A DNA stretch of 64,000 bases, taken from positions 2,480,001 through 2,544,000 of the forward strand of contig CAVNZM010000014.1 in assembly GCA_963693365.1 (NCBI GenBank), in the 5' to 3' direction. Positions 18,636-31,130 of this stretch are shown here, one piece after another. Positions within the stretch are counted from its first letter, which is position 1, and each line of letters begins with the position of its first letter. Made by a program: the position numbers and the translations under genes. Source of the stretch: Amoebidium appalachense (lineage: Eukaryota > Ichthyosporea). Below the pieces are notes generated by a model. That model did no database searches and was not told the DNA's origin. It saw only the letters and a list, made by a program, of their open reading frames with translations.

Positions 18636-18800
18636 GATGTGTGTCGCATGCTCCATACTAATCACACCTATCATCACTGACGGAATAAATATTTTTGATA
18701 TCCAGGATTTTCTACCTTTTCAAGTGATCCCCTGTGCATTGCCATTGCACGTCTTTGCAAGGTCCCATAGCAAGCCCTTGGTACATACGGTGCATGTTGT
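18636..18800 (+). repeat. Repeat family D copy 2
   Basis: GATGTGTGTCGCATGCTCCA, TTTTTGATATCCAGGATTTT, then CCATAGCAAGCCCTTGGTAC. Confidence 0.65.
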
Positions 18801-18814
18801 AATCACCTTTCCCC

Positions 18815-19202
18815 CCCTCTCCGCCCCTTTCCCCCCCCCCTCCCCCCCCCTCCCCCCCCCCCCCTCCCCCCCCTCCCCCCCCCCCCCCTTCCCCCCCCCC
18901 CCCCAAAAAAAAAACCCCCTCCGCCCCCTCCACCCTCTCCCTCCCCCAGGATAAAAAGCAACCAGTACTGAGCAACAGCCAACAACGTCCCCCCTCCCCC
19001 CCCCCCCTTCCCCCCGGGCCCCCTCCCCCCCCTCCTTCCCCACCATCCCCCTCTTCCCCCCTCCCCTCCTCCCCGGGCCTCTCCCAAAAATATTGCCTGA
19101 GCCACTCACGCGCGCACAAAACCACCGGTACCACCCACCCACGGTGTGACCCACCCATACACCCACCCGCCCCGGGCCACTCATACACGCACATCTTTTA
19201 TA

Positions 19203-19237
<35 letters not shown>

Positions 19238-19260
19238 ACCACCACCACCACCACCACCAC
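18815..19260. repeat. C-rich simple sequence ending in (ACC)n
   Basis: Long C runs broken by single T, then a pure C run (19204-19237) passing into ACC triplets up to 19263. A reciprocal G run lies at 19482-19522. Confidence 0.92.
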
Positions 19261-19480
19261 CACCGTGGCACCACCACCAAAAAAATAAAAAGTTCCTGAG
19301 AAACTCTCGCATCCCTTTCGCAACAGCCCAAGTTACCCACCCATACACACATTCCTTCCTACTAGTGAGTGCCGCAGCAGTCCTCCCCCCTCATTTCCTC
19401 AGAGTCTCCCAAATTCTGAATCCCGAATCGTAATGTGTACGGAGTCCTCCGTTTGAGAACTTGGGGGAGAAAGGGGGAAA

Positions 19481-19522
<42 letters not shown>

Positions 19523-20199
19523 GGAGTTCGTGCTTATAACTTTGAAAATTTTCAACAGGATTTATGGAGATTGATTCACAACCAGACATGTTTAAGACTT
19601 TGGCCAACAATATATGTTCAAATAATTAGCGGGTCGACTTTGCCCCATTTTATGTCATCCCTCCTTTCCACCTTCCCCACTAACCGACACACCACCCAGG
19701 CCCTCCCCTCCCTCCCCTCCCTCGTCCTCCCCCTTCCCTCCCTCCCTCCCCCCCCCCCCCCCCCCCCGGCTCCCTCTCCCGGAGACTCCCAACACCCTCC
19801 AACCCACATACACGTGCACGCGCGTGGCATGTGGCACACACACAAACCACTGACATTACACAGTATGTTAGTATCTTCTCCCACCCTCCGGCCAGCACCC
19901 TTTATCGTGACCTATGTAAACCCGGGTAAGTTTTCAGTCATTTTAGTGGGAATCAATCTTTCTCTCCTCCTCCCCTCCCCCCCCCTCCCCCCTCCCCCCC
20001 CCCCCTAAAGCACCAGCACTACCAAACACCACTGGGCCGTAACACAACACAAACACACGCGCACCAAGGCGACACACATGTTGAAATCCTGCAAACATGA
20101 ACTATGGCTCCAACTCCTATGACCGGGTTACCTGTGCTGATGCCACGTGCACGGTTCCACGAACAATAATAATATTCGCCCGTCGTTTTGAGTCCTTGA

Positions 20200-20500
20200 T
20201 TTCACTCCGGATCCGGGTCCCACAATCAAGTGCATGGCAATCTTAGTTTGAGTGCATGGTTGGGGCTTTCTAAGATGGCGACCAGATCTTTGCACTGGCA
20301 GGGACTTCGGTACTGCCAACTGTTGGCTGTTAGGGATTTGCCAAGAATATCCGAGACCAGAGCCTCGGAACGTGGGACAATCAACACACATGTGATGGCC
20401 ACATACAGGCAATTAGTTACAGGCGCCCTGCATAAAGGCTTGCGATATTCATGGTACGGGTTGCCAAATCAGAAGTAAACTTGATTCCACACCTCCACCC
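20200..20500 (+). repeat. Family B copy 6
   Basis: CCCACAATCAAGTGCATGGC, GTGCATGGTTGGGGCTTTC, AAGATGGCGACCAGATC and a TTCCACACCTCCACCCCC end. Confidence 0.77.
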
Positions 20501-20981
20501 CCCTCCTTTCCCCCCCCCTTCCCCCCCCCCCCCCCCCCCCCCCCCCGACCCTCCACCTCCCCCCCCCCCCACCCCGACGCCCCGCTCCCACCCACTCCCG
20601 AGCGCACATGCAAGCGCACTCATACACACACGAGCACACAAGCCCAAACACACACATATACACGCAGCCTGAGTCGCACACAAACACTGTGTCTCTGTCT
20701 CTGTCTCTTGCTCTCCTCGTTCACATGTAAGCAGATAATGATATTGATATACACATCTTCTTACCCCCTGACCCTTTCTTCTTCCCTCTCCCTCCCCATC
20801 TCTTCGTTCCCCTCTCTTGGTTGCTCCTGGCCCTCCCTTCGAGTCTCTCAATCTCACTTGCCTCGGGATTGCCCTCGGCCCCTCCCCACCTGTTCCTAAC
20901 ACTCTTGCTCCCTCCTCCCCCTATTCTCTGCCAGGCACGACATCTCCGCAGAGACAGCTCATGAGAGCCTCCCCCCCCCCC

Positions 20982-21013
<32 letters not shown>

Positions 21014-21404
21014 AAAAAAAGAAAGAAAGAAAAAAAGAAAAAGAACTTAAAAAAAACACCACCACGTCCACAAACACACATACGCAACAAAAAACGAAGA
21101 ATAAGAGAAGGAGCAGAGACATTTTTTCCTGCAACTGAGAAGATAATAATAACATCTAAATGGAAAACAAAAGCAAAGAAGAGATACATCCTTGTACGAT
21201 TGAGAGATTGCAAAATTTTAGGTGGCCCGACATACGAGGGGAAAGCGGAGGGAGGATGTGTGGGTGTGTGTGCTATGAAAGGGGAGGAGGAGGAAGAGGG
21301 GGGAAGGGGGGAGGGAGGGGTGAGAGGGGGGGGGGGGGGGGGGGGGGGGAGGGGAGGTGATAGTTTATGTGGTTGTGGGGTGTTCTTCTTCTTTTTTTTT
21401 TTTT

Positions 21405-21436
<32 letters not shown>

Positions 21437-21784
21437 TTGCAGGGCAAGAGAAGTGGGCGGGCGGGCCGGCGTGGGAGGGGAGGGGGGGGGGGGGGAGTGA
21501 GCGCGAGCTTAGCGGGGGAGGAGAGGGTGGGGGAGTGTGTGCGTATGCGTTAGTGGTGGTGTACGTGGGGAAGCACACTGGGAGGTAGGGGGGGAGGAGG
21601 GGGAGGGAGGGAGGGAGGGAGGGATGAGTCAATGGAGGGGGGGGGGGGGGGAGGGGAGGCGATCCTGCAGCTGGGTATGATTACAAACAGTGACAGTCGC
21701 ACCCACCTTTCCCCCTCCGCACCCCTCCCACCCTTCCTCCCCCCTCTTCTCTCTCTCGCCCTCAGGGGTTCCATCCCCTCCTTC

Positions 21785-22120
21785 TCCAGGAAAAAGAAAA
21801 GGAATTAAAAGACATGCCCGAGAAATCAGAGAGGAAGCCTGGACTAGGAGGGCCTCTAAGGTGCAGCTAAAAGGTACGAGGGTGCACCTTCTCCCACAAT
21901 CACGTTCACCGACACTTTTCCCCACTAGGTCATGGTTGGGCCTGTCCATGTTGGTGACCAGCCCATTCATAAACATTGACACGTGCAACTTGAGCTCTTG
22001 CAGGGTGTGTCAACGTGAACGAATACCCATTTGTTTGCGAATATCAGGAAACTGGTCACCCAGAGCATCTTGCAGAAAGGAAAGGCCCGATCGGAGTTTA
22101 ATCCCCAGGGCATAGCTACC
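21785..22120 (+). repeat. Family B copy 7
   Basis: One of the clearest copies: ACATGCCCGAGAAATCAGAG, CTCCCACAATCACGTTCACC, GTCCATGTTGGTGACCAGCC and CACCCAGAGCATCTTGCAGA, then a C-rich run. Confidence 0.86.
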
Positions 22121-22154
22121 CCCCCCTTCCCCCCCCCCCCCCCCCCCCCCCCTC

Positions 22155-22186
<32 letters not shown>

Positions 22187-22445
22187 ACCACCACCACTCT
22201 TCCCCTCAGCCCCCAATCCCCTTCCCCCCGTTGCCTCTCCTCTCCGACCACACCTCTGTAATGCACACATGCACACAAATAAAAAGTTGCACACATGCAC
22301 AGAAATAAAAGGAAGGGGAAAAGGTCTGTGGCCCCGGTCAGAGACCACCCATTGACGTTATTGGGGGGCGCACCTACCGTACCCCCCCCCCCCCCCCCCC
22401 CCTCCCTTGTTCCCAGGCCATAGCAAGTCCCTTTACCACCTGTTG

Positions 22446-22632
22446 CTGTTAACGCACACATACTAGTATCTGTCATGTATTACCCAGAGTTTCCTATTTT
22501 AATATACACTGATGATCCAGATTTCTTATTAATATTCATGCAATATCCAGAATTTCATATTTTCGCAAGCGACTCTCCATACACACTATTTTGTATCCCG
22601 CACAGCAAGCCTTGCCAAGTGTATTTGTGATG
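22446..22632 (+). repeat. Repeat family D copy 3
   Basis: AATATCCAGAATTTCATATT, CGCAAGCGACTCTCCATAC and CACAGCAAGCCTTGCCAAG. Confidence 0.65.
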
Positions 22633-23616
22633 TCTCGAATTTACTCCACCCCCCCCCCCCCCCCCCCCCCCTGCAACACCTCCCCCTCTCCCCGCCCTCC
22701 CCGCCCTCCACACACAGACATCAAATCACTGTCTATGCAGCATCTTCTATGCTCCGTCCTTCAAATCTACAGGATAACTGTGGTTCTGCTACATTGTATC
22801 AGGAGTCTTTTAAAACACAACTCCACACATATAAAACTTCCACGACTAGTGGCTTCGTATATCAGGCCTGTATGCTATGTGATAGTTGGGTTTAACTTCT
22901 GTTCCAATGATCACAACTCTACCGTCCTAAAATATTACATGCCCGAAGTTCATAGTTTCAGACCCTCCTGTTTTCAACACCTTTCCTTTTGACCTTTTCT
23001 CCCGTATGAGCTGGTTTCCTTTCCCCCCTCCCTCGCGGCCAAAAACCTATGGCACAAAACTGGCACCAAAAGTAATCAAAACAAGAACTACAACACCACT
23101 GCACCACCTCCGATCCATTTTCAGCATCCCCACCACTGCCTCGTCCCCACCATCACCACCAGGCACTGCAAGGTCACATTTGCCCTGAAAAAAGAAAGTG
23201 GAAAAAGATTAGAAAGAGTTCTCTGCGGCGAAGAAAAACATACATGAGATCATAAAAAGGAGACAAGACAAAAAATATCTCCCATGGAGTCAATCATTTT
23301 AGGTCGTCCGAAAGACAAGGGGGAAGCTCGGGAAAGTGTGTGTTGGTATGCGTGCGTGTGCGAGGGGTGTGGGCCTGGGAGGGAGGAGGAGAGGGGGTGG
23401 TGGGGTGGGGGCTGGGGTGGGGGGGTGTAGGCACCGATGGTAGTGCACGTGGTGGGGTTGGCGTGGGAGGGTGGGGGGTGGCAGAGAGAGGGAGAGAGAC
23501 AGGTTTGCAGTGAGTCAGTGGTTGTTGGGGCAGAGGGATGGAGGGAGGGAGAGGGGGGAGGAGGGGGGATTGTTTATGTGCATGTCGGGGTAGGATTGCA
23601 CGTGTTGCAAGCTGCT

Positions 23617-23651
<35 letters not shown>

Positions 23652-24021
23652 GGGGGGGGGGGAAGGTAGTTACATGGCTCCTCCCCCCTTCCCCTCCCCC
23701 CTCCCCCCCCCCCCCTAGGTACCCTCCTCCTCCCCCCCCCCCCCCCCCCACGTCTCCTCCTTTTCCCACTTCGACGGTATCTTAATATCCCCCCAGGCCC
23801 GGTAGACTCCAAAACCTTAATTTTCTAAAAATGTAGGAGCTAGAATCTTATATGGGAACTATTTGTGTTCACCCCTGTACGGGTTAAGGAGACATGATGT
23901 TGGAGAGTTTAAATGGCTTAAGTTTTGGCCAAACATACCACTGCTGGCAGATATCCTATGATTTCATATACGAAGCATTCGAGATTTTGCACAAACGGAT
24001 CGGTGAGGGGAGGGGTTGGGG

Positions 24022-24060
<39 letters not shown>

Positions 24061-24371
24061 GGAGGGGAGGGAAGACGTGATTTCGACATCCACATCAGCG
24101 CAATACTTTTGTTTGCCAAAAGGGAAACACATGCTGTGTCGCTTGAAACTTCCTTGTAAAGCTTCTGGATATCACAGATTTTTGTAAGTGTGGTTTAAGG
24201 AGTATGCAAGGCACATGGCCCCTATGCAGCTCTGAGCACGGCTTTTTACATCGGGAGGGCGAAACTGGGCTGGGCTGGACAGACATTTTCAAAGAGAGGC
24301 TGTTGTAAGTGCTGTTTTCTCGTGTGTGCTGGGTGCGGCGGCGGCGGCGGCGGTGGGGGGTGGGGCGGGGT

Positions 24372-24408
<37 letters not shown>

Positions 24409-24659
24409 GGAAGGGGGGGGTGTGAAGGAGAGATCGGGTGGGGGAGCTCTGGAGGGAGACAAAGGGGGAAGAGGAGGTGGAGAGGGGCAGAGGTGGAGGA
24501 GGGGCTCACGAAGGGATTTTGTGTGGGTTGGTACCGTAGGTGATGTGCTCACGAGACTGTGGTTTAGATGGGTGGGTGGGTCTGCGTGATCGGAAATGGA
24601 AGAGGGTGGGTGGGGTGCTGGGGGGAGGGGGGGAGGGGGGGGGGGGTGCTGAGGAAGGG

Positions 24660-24925
24660 GTGCTATGTACTGAAATCCCTTCTGCTAGCAGTCTGGGTGA
24701 CCAAGTGTCTCAAACTAGCCGACAAAGTAACTATCTGTCAACCATAGGCGACGACAGTTGCCGTGTACGTGTCAGTACAAGTCAAAATGGGCCATGGTCA
24801 CCAACATGGACAGGCTCAGCCATGAACTATTGTCGGAGGAGTGTTGGTGAACTTGATTGCGGGAAACAGTGCACCATTCACCCGTCCAGATCATAAATTC
24901 TCTCGGGTTTCTTGGGGCTGACTTT
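24660..24925 (-). repeat. Family B copy 8, inverted
   Basis: Reverse complement shows CACCCAGACTGCTAGCAGAA, TTGGTGACCATGGCCC and CAAGTTCACCAACAC. It is the only inverted copy seen. Confidence 0.78.
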
Positions 24926-24960
24926 GTTGCTTTTCCCCCTGGGGTAGGGGAGGGAAGGGT

Positions 24961-24964
<4 letters not shown>

Positions 24965-25023
<59 letters not shown>
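24965..25023. repeat. 59-base G run (longest in the window)
   Basis: Pure G from 24965 to 25023. A long C-rich run of similar length follows at 25167-25232 with a related flank (GTGTGGTTGATATGGGAC versus its inverse GTCCCATATCATCCACAC), giving an imperfect G/C inverted pair about 200 bp apart. Confidence 0.93.
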
Positions 25024-25024
<1 letters not shown>

Positions 25025-25167
25025 GGAGAGACTGTGTGGTTGATATGGGACATAATAGGTTAGGTTACCTTGCAAGCCACCTTTGCTTTTCCCCCTGGGG
25101 TTCAGCAGACGAGTTGCTTTTCCCCCCTGAGGTAACTTAGTATGTCCCATATCATCCACACGGTGTT

Positions 25168-25232
<65 letters not shown>

Positions 25233-25397
25233 ACACACACCCCCCCCCCCGCCTTCCCCTCCCCTCCTTGCAAGCCGCCTTCTTGTGAGACTTCAGAATC
25301 TCACAGCACGGTTTTTTGTTGAAAAAAAGACAAACGAAAGAAAAGGAGCACCCGAGGGTGGGCACCCCAGGGTGGGGTGGTGAGGGGAAAGACTCCG

Positions 25398-25590
25398 AGA
25401 CTAATTGATAATATTGGGTTTGTATGGTATTTGCCAACTGTTCAAGAACGTTCGCCAATAAAATGACAATACCCAACTTCCATGCACCTGATATAACACC
25501 GTGGGGATATACCGAGCAAAAAAAAAACCCCTATACTTGAGACTGGCCACTGTGCCTCGAGTAAACAGCATCAACCCTCCTGTATATAGG
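25398..25590 (+). repeat. Inverted repeat, left arm (partner 31125-31328)
   Basis: The inner ~90 bases match the reverse complement of 31130-31225: CGAGCAAAAA, TTGAGACTGG, TGCCTCGAGTAAACAGC, then GTATAT. The outer part is weaker but also shares ACTAATTGAT. The arms enclose about 5.5 kb. Confidence 0.82.
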
Positions 25591-26009
25591 GGAAGGGTTA
25601 TATGTTTGCTTTTTAAATTAAACGATATTGGGAAGGCCACATGGATCAGTTACAAGAACTTCAAATACATAGGAGCCCGGCCCCGGTTAATCGGGTCGAT
25701 TGCACGGATGTTATAAATCAAATCTTGATGTAGACTATGCCTTAGTCCGGTTGGTTACCGGAGTTGGGAAGAAATGGATCCTCCCCCCCCCCCCCCCTCC
25801 CCCCCCCCCTCCTCCCCCCCTCCTCCCCCCCCCCCCCATCCCCCCCATCCCCCTCTCCCAGCCTCCCCTCCTCCCCCTGGGGTCTTTAAACCTCACAAAA
25901 TCCCATGTCCCTTGCCATCCCCCCCCGCCTCCCCCCTTTTATTTCCCCTGTCCGCCTTCCTTCCTCTCCACCCCCCGCTCCCCACCTTTCCCCCTGTGCT
26001 CTCTTGCAC

Positions 26010-26180
26010 GACTTGTGAAGTTACACCGTTTTGACTGGCTCTGCTTTTGAGGAAGCATTCACAACTTGCCTGGCCAACGTGAAACAACTGGTCGCCCAGA
26101 CTGCTTACAGAAAAAATAGGAACAGGTTACAACATGATGCGGTACATATCACCCCGTCATCCGCACCTCCACTCCCCTCT
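26010..26180 (+). repeat. Family B copy 9 (3' part only)
   Basis: GTCGCCCAGACTGCTTACAG to CGCACCTCCACTCCCC. Confidence 0.75.
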
Positions 26181-26449
26181 CACACACATACAAACACATA
26201 CAGACAGACACACGCACGCGCCTGCACACACACACACACACACCCACACACTCACGACACATGCCTTTTAAATCCTGCAACAATTTTCTACGCCTGTCCA
26301 TCAAAGTTATTACCAGTAACCGTTCCTGTGTGTGTTGCAAATACGATGTGCACCAATGGAGCTAACGTGTGCCAACTCGAACCCCTTTTTTACCTCTTCT
26401 TTCTTTCTTTCTTTCTTTCTTTTTTTTTTTTTTTTTTTTGGTTTGGGAG

Positions 26450-26660
26450 CCACTTTCTCGTTCTGATTTGGTTCCACAATCAAGTGGTCGCCACTCTTCT
26501 CATTACGATTTAGGTCAGGTTCATTTACATTTGGTGGCCAATAGTCCGTTTCATTTGCACTACTTGAAGTGCAGGCGTGTCTTCTCCACCATAAATCCAG
26601 GCATCTGGTTGCCCATAGTACTTTGCAGAAAAATCTGTCTGGTATAAGTCTGACCAGCAG
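26450..26660 (+). repeat. Family B copy 10, diverged
   Basis: CCACAATCAAGTGGTCGCCA, TTGGTGGCCAATAGTCC and GTTGCCCATAGTACTTTGCA. It follows a CTTT/T run. Confidence 0.65.
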
Positions 26661-27396
26661 TAACGCCCTTTCTCAAAACCCCTCGACCAGTGTACGTCTT
26701 GCTCCCCCTGTCCTGTATCGGTGTCTCTTTGTTTCCCTCTACCTCTCTACCTCCCCCTCTTACAGTTTGGGCCTCTGTCTCGGTCTGTCCCTTGTTCTCA
26801 GGCTCACCCATAATAGATAATGGTATTTAGGTACACCTCTCCCTCTTTACCCCCCCCCCCCTCTCCCCCCCCCCCCCCCACACACACACCCTCTCCCGCC
26901 TCCCCCTCCCCCTCCCCCCCCCCCCTCAATTACCTCTTCCTCCCTCTCCCCTCCCTCCCTTCCCCTTCCCATCCCTCCCCGTCCCCTCCCTTCGAGTCAC
27001 TCATCCTCCCCCGCTCTCGCCCTCCCCTCTTCCTTACACTCCCAAGTTGCTTCTCTTTCCCCCCCTCTTTTTTTTAAATTATCCCCCCTCCCCCCCCCCC
27101 CCCCCTCCCCACCTCCCTCTCTCTCTTCACGTCCCATCCCTCTTCCTATCCCTCTCCTTCCTTCGTCCCCCTCACCCTCACAAGAAGGAAAACAACAACA
27201 ACAAAAAAAGAAGAAGAAGAAGAAGAAGACAGCTTATCAAACTGCTGGAACAATCATGGCACCTTGTGTGCAACCATTGCAGCGTACATCGTGCATGGGG
27301 GCAAATGCACAAAACCTCAAACTACTGCTGCATCTCTTTTTTTTTATAGAGTCAAGCTTTGGTTTGTAAGGGATTCGGTGGTTTCAAGTGTTTACC

Positions 27397-27441
<45 letters not shown>

Positions 27442-27788
27442 CCCGGTTCCCTACCACCACCACCACAAAAATCACCACAAAAAAACCAGCACCAACACAC
27501 ATCCCCCCCCCCCCCCCCCCCCCCCCCTCAACCCCCCCACCCCCCCCTTCCTCCCCCTCCCCCCACCTCCCTCCCTCCCTCCCCCCCCCCCCCCCCCCCC
27601 ACTCACACACAAGCACGCACTTACATACCCACACACGGGAACCTACACACGCACAACCGTAGATAGAGCAAGCGAGCAAGTGTACTTGTGGTTGTATCCG
27701 AAGACAAAGTGCAAATCCGTACTGGGCAAACCAGATGAAGCACGAAATATTCGCAGAGACAGCTCATGAGAGAACCTCTCTCTCCCCA

Positions 27789-27827
<39 letters not shown>

Positions 27828-27864
27828 TTTCCCTGTCTGTCGCCTCCACCCCCTTCTTCTCCGG

Positions 27865-28170
27865 GGAAAAAAAAACATCCAAGAAAAAGAAAAAAAGAAA
27901 TCAGATATGAATCATGGTTAGGAGGTGTGGGAGTGCACTGTGTCTCACAACCGAATGCACCGATCCTCCTCTAACCCTGTGCATGGTTGGGCCTGTCTTT
28001 GTTGGTGACCAGCTCATCTCATTTGCACCAACACGTGCAGGTACTGTCACGTGTGGTTATAACACCCGCTGTGTTGCCCATCAAAAGGCGGTTGGTCACC
28101 CAGGCTTCTTGCAGAACGAAGTTGCCCGGGTCAGAATCCTTTCCTGGCAGTACATAGGCCCGCCTCCCCT
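27865..28170 (+). repeat. Family B copy 11
   Basis: AAGAAATCAGATATGAATC, GTGCATGGTTGGGCCTGTC, TTTGTTGGTGACCAGCTC and CACCCAGGCTTCTTGCAGA. Confidence 0.82.
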
Positions 28171-28856
28171 TCACACATCCCCCCCTCTGAGTCACGACCC
28201 ACACCCCCTTCCCCCAGCTACCCTTCTCCCCGACCCGCACATCCACCCAGCCACAGCCACTCGCCCGCCCACCCACCCACCCACTCATCCAACCACCCAA
28301 GCCTCTGTTACACGCACACCGTGACACACCACACACACACACACACACACACGCGCGCGCGTGTGCGCGCGCGCGTGTGTCAGAGAAAAAAGTGTGGCTC
28401 TCCTCAGAGACCACCATTTCGAGTCAACGGGGGTCACACACTGTACCGACACACACAACCCCCACCTCACCCCCTCCCCCAACCTGTCCCCACCTCAAAA
28501 AGGGGGTTCCAATTGCGACTGAAATCTCCCAAAAAGAATTGAGACGTTAAATCCCTTATTCGGTCCCGATGTTCCTTCGTTAGTTTTGCCTGGTCCTGTC
28601 TGTAGCTGGGGTTATCTTAATTTACCGTCGCCCTTTACTTCCCCCCTTTTCTCCCTTCCCCTCCCTTCCCCTCCCCCGCCCCCGCCCCCCCTGGGCCGGG
28701 GGGGGGGGGGGGGGAGTTATATGGTAGTGCACGTGGTTGGGGTTTGAAGGGGGAGGGAGGGGGAGGGGGGGGGGGGGCAGGAGAGGGGGAGGGGAGGGAG
28801 TGAGGGGAAGGAGGCGGAAGGGAGAGAGAAAGAGGGGTGTGGATGTCAAAGAGGGG

Positions 28857-28892
<36 letters not shown>

Positions 28893-29009
28893 GTAGGTGT
28901 TCTGCTGTTTAGTATGGATACAAGTTACCTTCATCCCCCCCACCCCCCAAAAAAAAACAAAAACAAAAAAAAAAACCGACCCCACCCACTCTCACCCTCT
29001 CTGCCCCCA

Positions 29010-29330
29010 GGAAAAAGCAAATATTCAAGGCACTCCCGAGAAATCAGAGCTAGAGGAAGTATCGGTTTGGAGGGATGAGGCGCCGCATCCAACAATCACG
29101 TGCACCGACACACCAACAACACTAGTTCATGTAAAATCTCCCCATGTTGGCGACCAGCCTGCTTCATATGCACTGACACATGCAGTCCCACTTTCTCGAC
29201 ACCATAGTGGGCCAACACCCACTTCTGGCCGTCATCTGGCACTGGTTGCCAAGACTGCTTGCAGAAAGAGTTTGCCCTGGTCAGAGTATCAAATTATATT
29301 ACTGTACATGGCACCCCCTTCTCCCCACAT
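29010..29330 (+). repeat. Family B copy 12, first part of composite block 2
   Basis: CTCCCGAGAAATCAGAGCTA, ACTAGTTCATGTAAAATC, CATGTTGGCGACCAGCC and AAGACTGCTTGCAGAAAG. Segments E (about 29580-29710) and F follow. Confidence 0.83.
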
Positions 29331-29734
29331 TCACTGCTCAAACCACCTCACCCCCCCCCCCCCCCCCCTCCCCCCCCCCCCCCCCCCCCCTTCCCTCATG
29401 CCCACCCACCCTAACTAAAGTCCCACACACACTTGGAAAAAGAAAACAGCTATCACCAGAAGCTCAGATACCACCTAGTTTCTTTTCCTCCGCTTATTAA
29501 TATGCGGTATGCTATAGTGATAGAGTGGGGCCGATTTACCACAACAGAAATTTAGTGAATATTTTTTGTTCATATTCTCATAACGTTTGTGGGGAGCCCC
29601 TCTTTCCCTCCTCTCACCCGCGGTAACAGCCAACACATCCTCCCCCCTCCCTCTCACTCCCCTTCAGTTCTTCCCCTGCAAACTCCCCCACCCGATCCCC
29701 CCCCCCTCCCCCCCCCCCCCCCCCCCCCTCTCCC

Positions 29735-30224
29735 GGTAGAGGTTTCAAGAGTGCAAACATGTGGATCACAATTGTGGATTATCATGATCCACATGATAGA
29801 GTCAAAAGCGTAGATGCAGATGTATCCTGTACTAGGGGACACACGTGTATTTGCAGATCATTAAAAAAAAAACGATTTTTCAAATCGCACAAGTTCCCTG
29901 CAAGAATACATGTATCGACAATCATAGCCGGGAGTGTACTTGCAGATGTTCGCAGATGAAAAAAAGGATATTGTACAAGTCTGGCAGCATTTTCTTAGGT
30001 ACAGCACATTATTGCTCCAAGCAGACATATTTAATATCTTGCAGGTATATTCGTAAATCATAAAGCACATGCTTGTGTATCCCCATGTGCCTGCAGACAG
30101 AGCCCATGAGAGCACCTTCAATACAATCTCTGAGATTGAACACATGCGTGCTGTACCTCCCTGTATATGCACGAATCATATTAAAAGCATCTTTCTGTAT
30201 TATATCCCTGAGATAGATCACACC

Positions 30225-30230
<6 letters not shown>
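29735..30230 (+). repeat. Repeat segment F, copy 2 (composite block 2)
   Basis: GTTTCAAGAGTGCAAACATG, TCAAATCGCACAAGTTCCCT, GCAGGTATATTCGTAAATCA and TGCAGACAGAGCCCATGAGA line up in order with 15115-15570. Confidence 0.85.
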
Positions 30231-30262
<32 letters not shown>

Positions 30263-30309
30263 TATATATATATATATATATATACATATCAGCATATATA
30301 TATATATAT

Positions 30310-30372
<63 letters not shown>
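30230..30372. repeat. (AT)n array
   Basis: AT dinucleotide array with ATCAG and TGTATG interruptions, between segment F and the 35-bp minisatellite. Confidence 0.95.
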
Positions 30373-30378
<6 letters not shown>

Positions 30379-30387
30379 GACACGAAT

Positions 30388-31130
30388 GTGCATAGATATA
30401 CCTGTAGATAGAGCACAAGAATATGCATAGATATACCTGTAGACAGAGCACAAGAATGTGCATAGATATACCGGTAGATAGAGCACACTAATGTGCATAG
30501 ATATACCTGTAGATAGAGCACAAGAATGTGCATAGATATACCGGTAGACAGAGCACAAGACTGTGCATAGATATACCGGTAGATAGAGCACACATATGTG
30601 CTTAGATATACCTGTAGATAGAGCACAAGAATGTCCATAGATATACCTGTAGACAGAGCACAAGAATGTGCATAGATATACCGGTAGATAGAGCACACAA
30701 ATGTGCAAAGATATACCTGTAGATAGAGCACAAGAATGTGCATAGATATACCTGTAGACAGAGCACAAGAATGTGCATAGATATACCTGTAGACAGAGCA
30801 CATGAATGTGCATAAATATACCGGTAGATAGAGCACAAGAATGTGTATAGATATACCTGTGACAGAGCATAAGAATGTGCATACATATACAGGTAGATAG
30901 AGCACACAAATGTGCATAGATATACCTGTAGATAGAGCACAAGAATGTGCATAGATATGCCTGTAGATAGAGCACAAGAATGTGCATAGATATACCTGTA
31001 GATAGAGCACACAAATGTGCATAGATATACCTGTAGATAGAGCACAAGAATGTGCATAGATATGCCTGTAGATAGAGCACAAGAATGTGCATAGATATAC
31101 TTGTAGATGGAGCACACAAATGTGTATAGA
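30388..31130 (+). repeat. Minisatellite, 35-bp unit, about 21 copies
   Basis: Unit: AGATATACCTGTAGATAGAG followed by CACAAGAATGTGCAT. Variants are CCGGT for CCTGT, AGACAG for AGATAG and CACACAAATG for CACAAGAATG. Because 35 is not a multiple of 3 and the minus strand of the unit has no stop codon, it creates misleading minus-strand frames of up to about 290 codons. Confidence 0.96.

Larger units (their letters stand above)
12646..31130. other. Gene-free repeat domain of about 18 kb
   Basis: The region is a mosaic of family B units separated by C-rich runs, with smaller families D, E and F, two minisatellite fields and very long G/C homopolymers. No exon with recognisable protein similarity was found on either strand. 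Long open frames here are proline/glycine or histidine/threonine readings of homopolymers and CA arrays. Non-repeat islands at 19.3-19.7, 22.7-23.2, 23.8-24.3 and 25.6-25.75 kb show nothing I can name. Confidence 0.7.
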
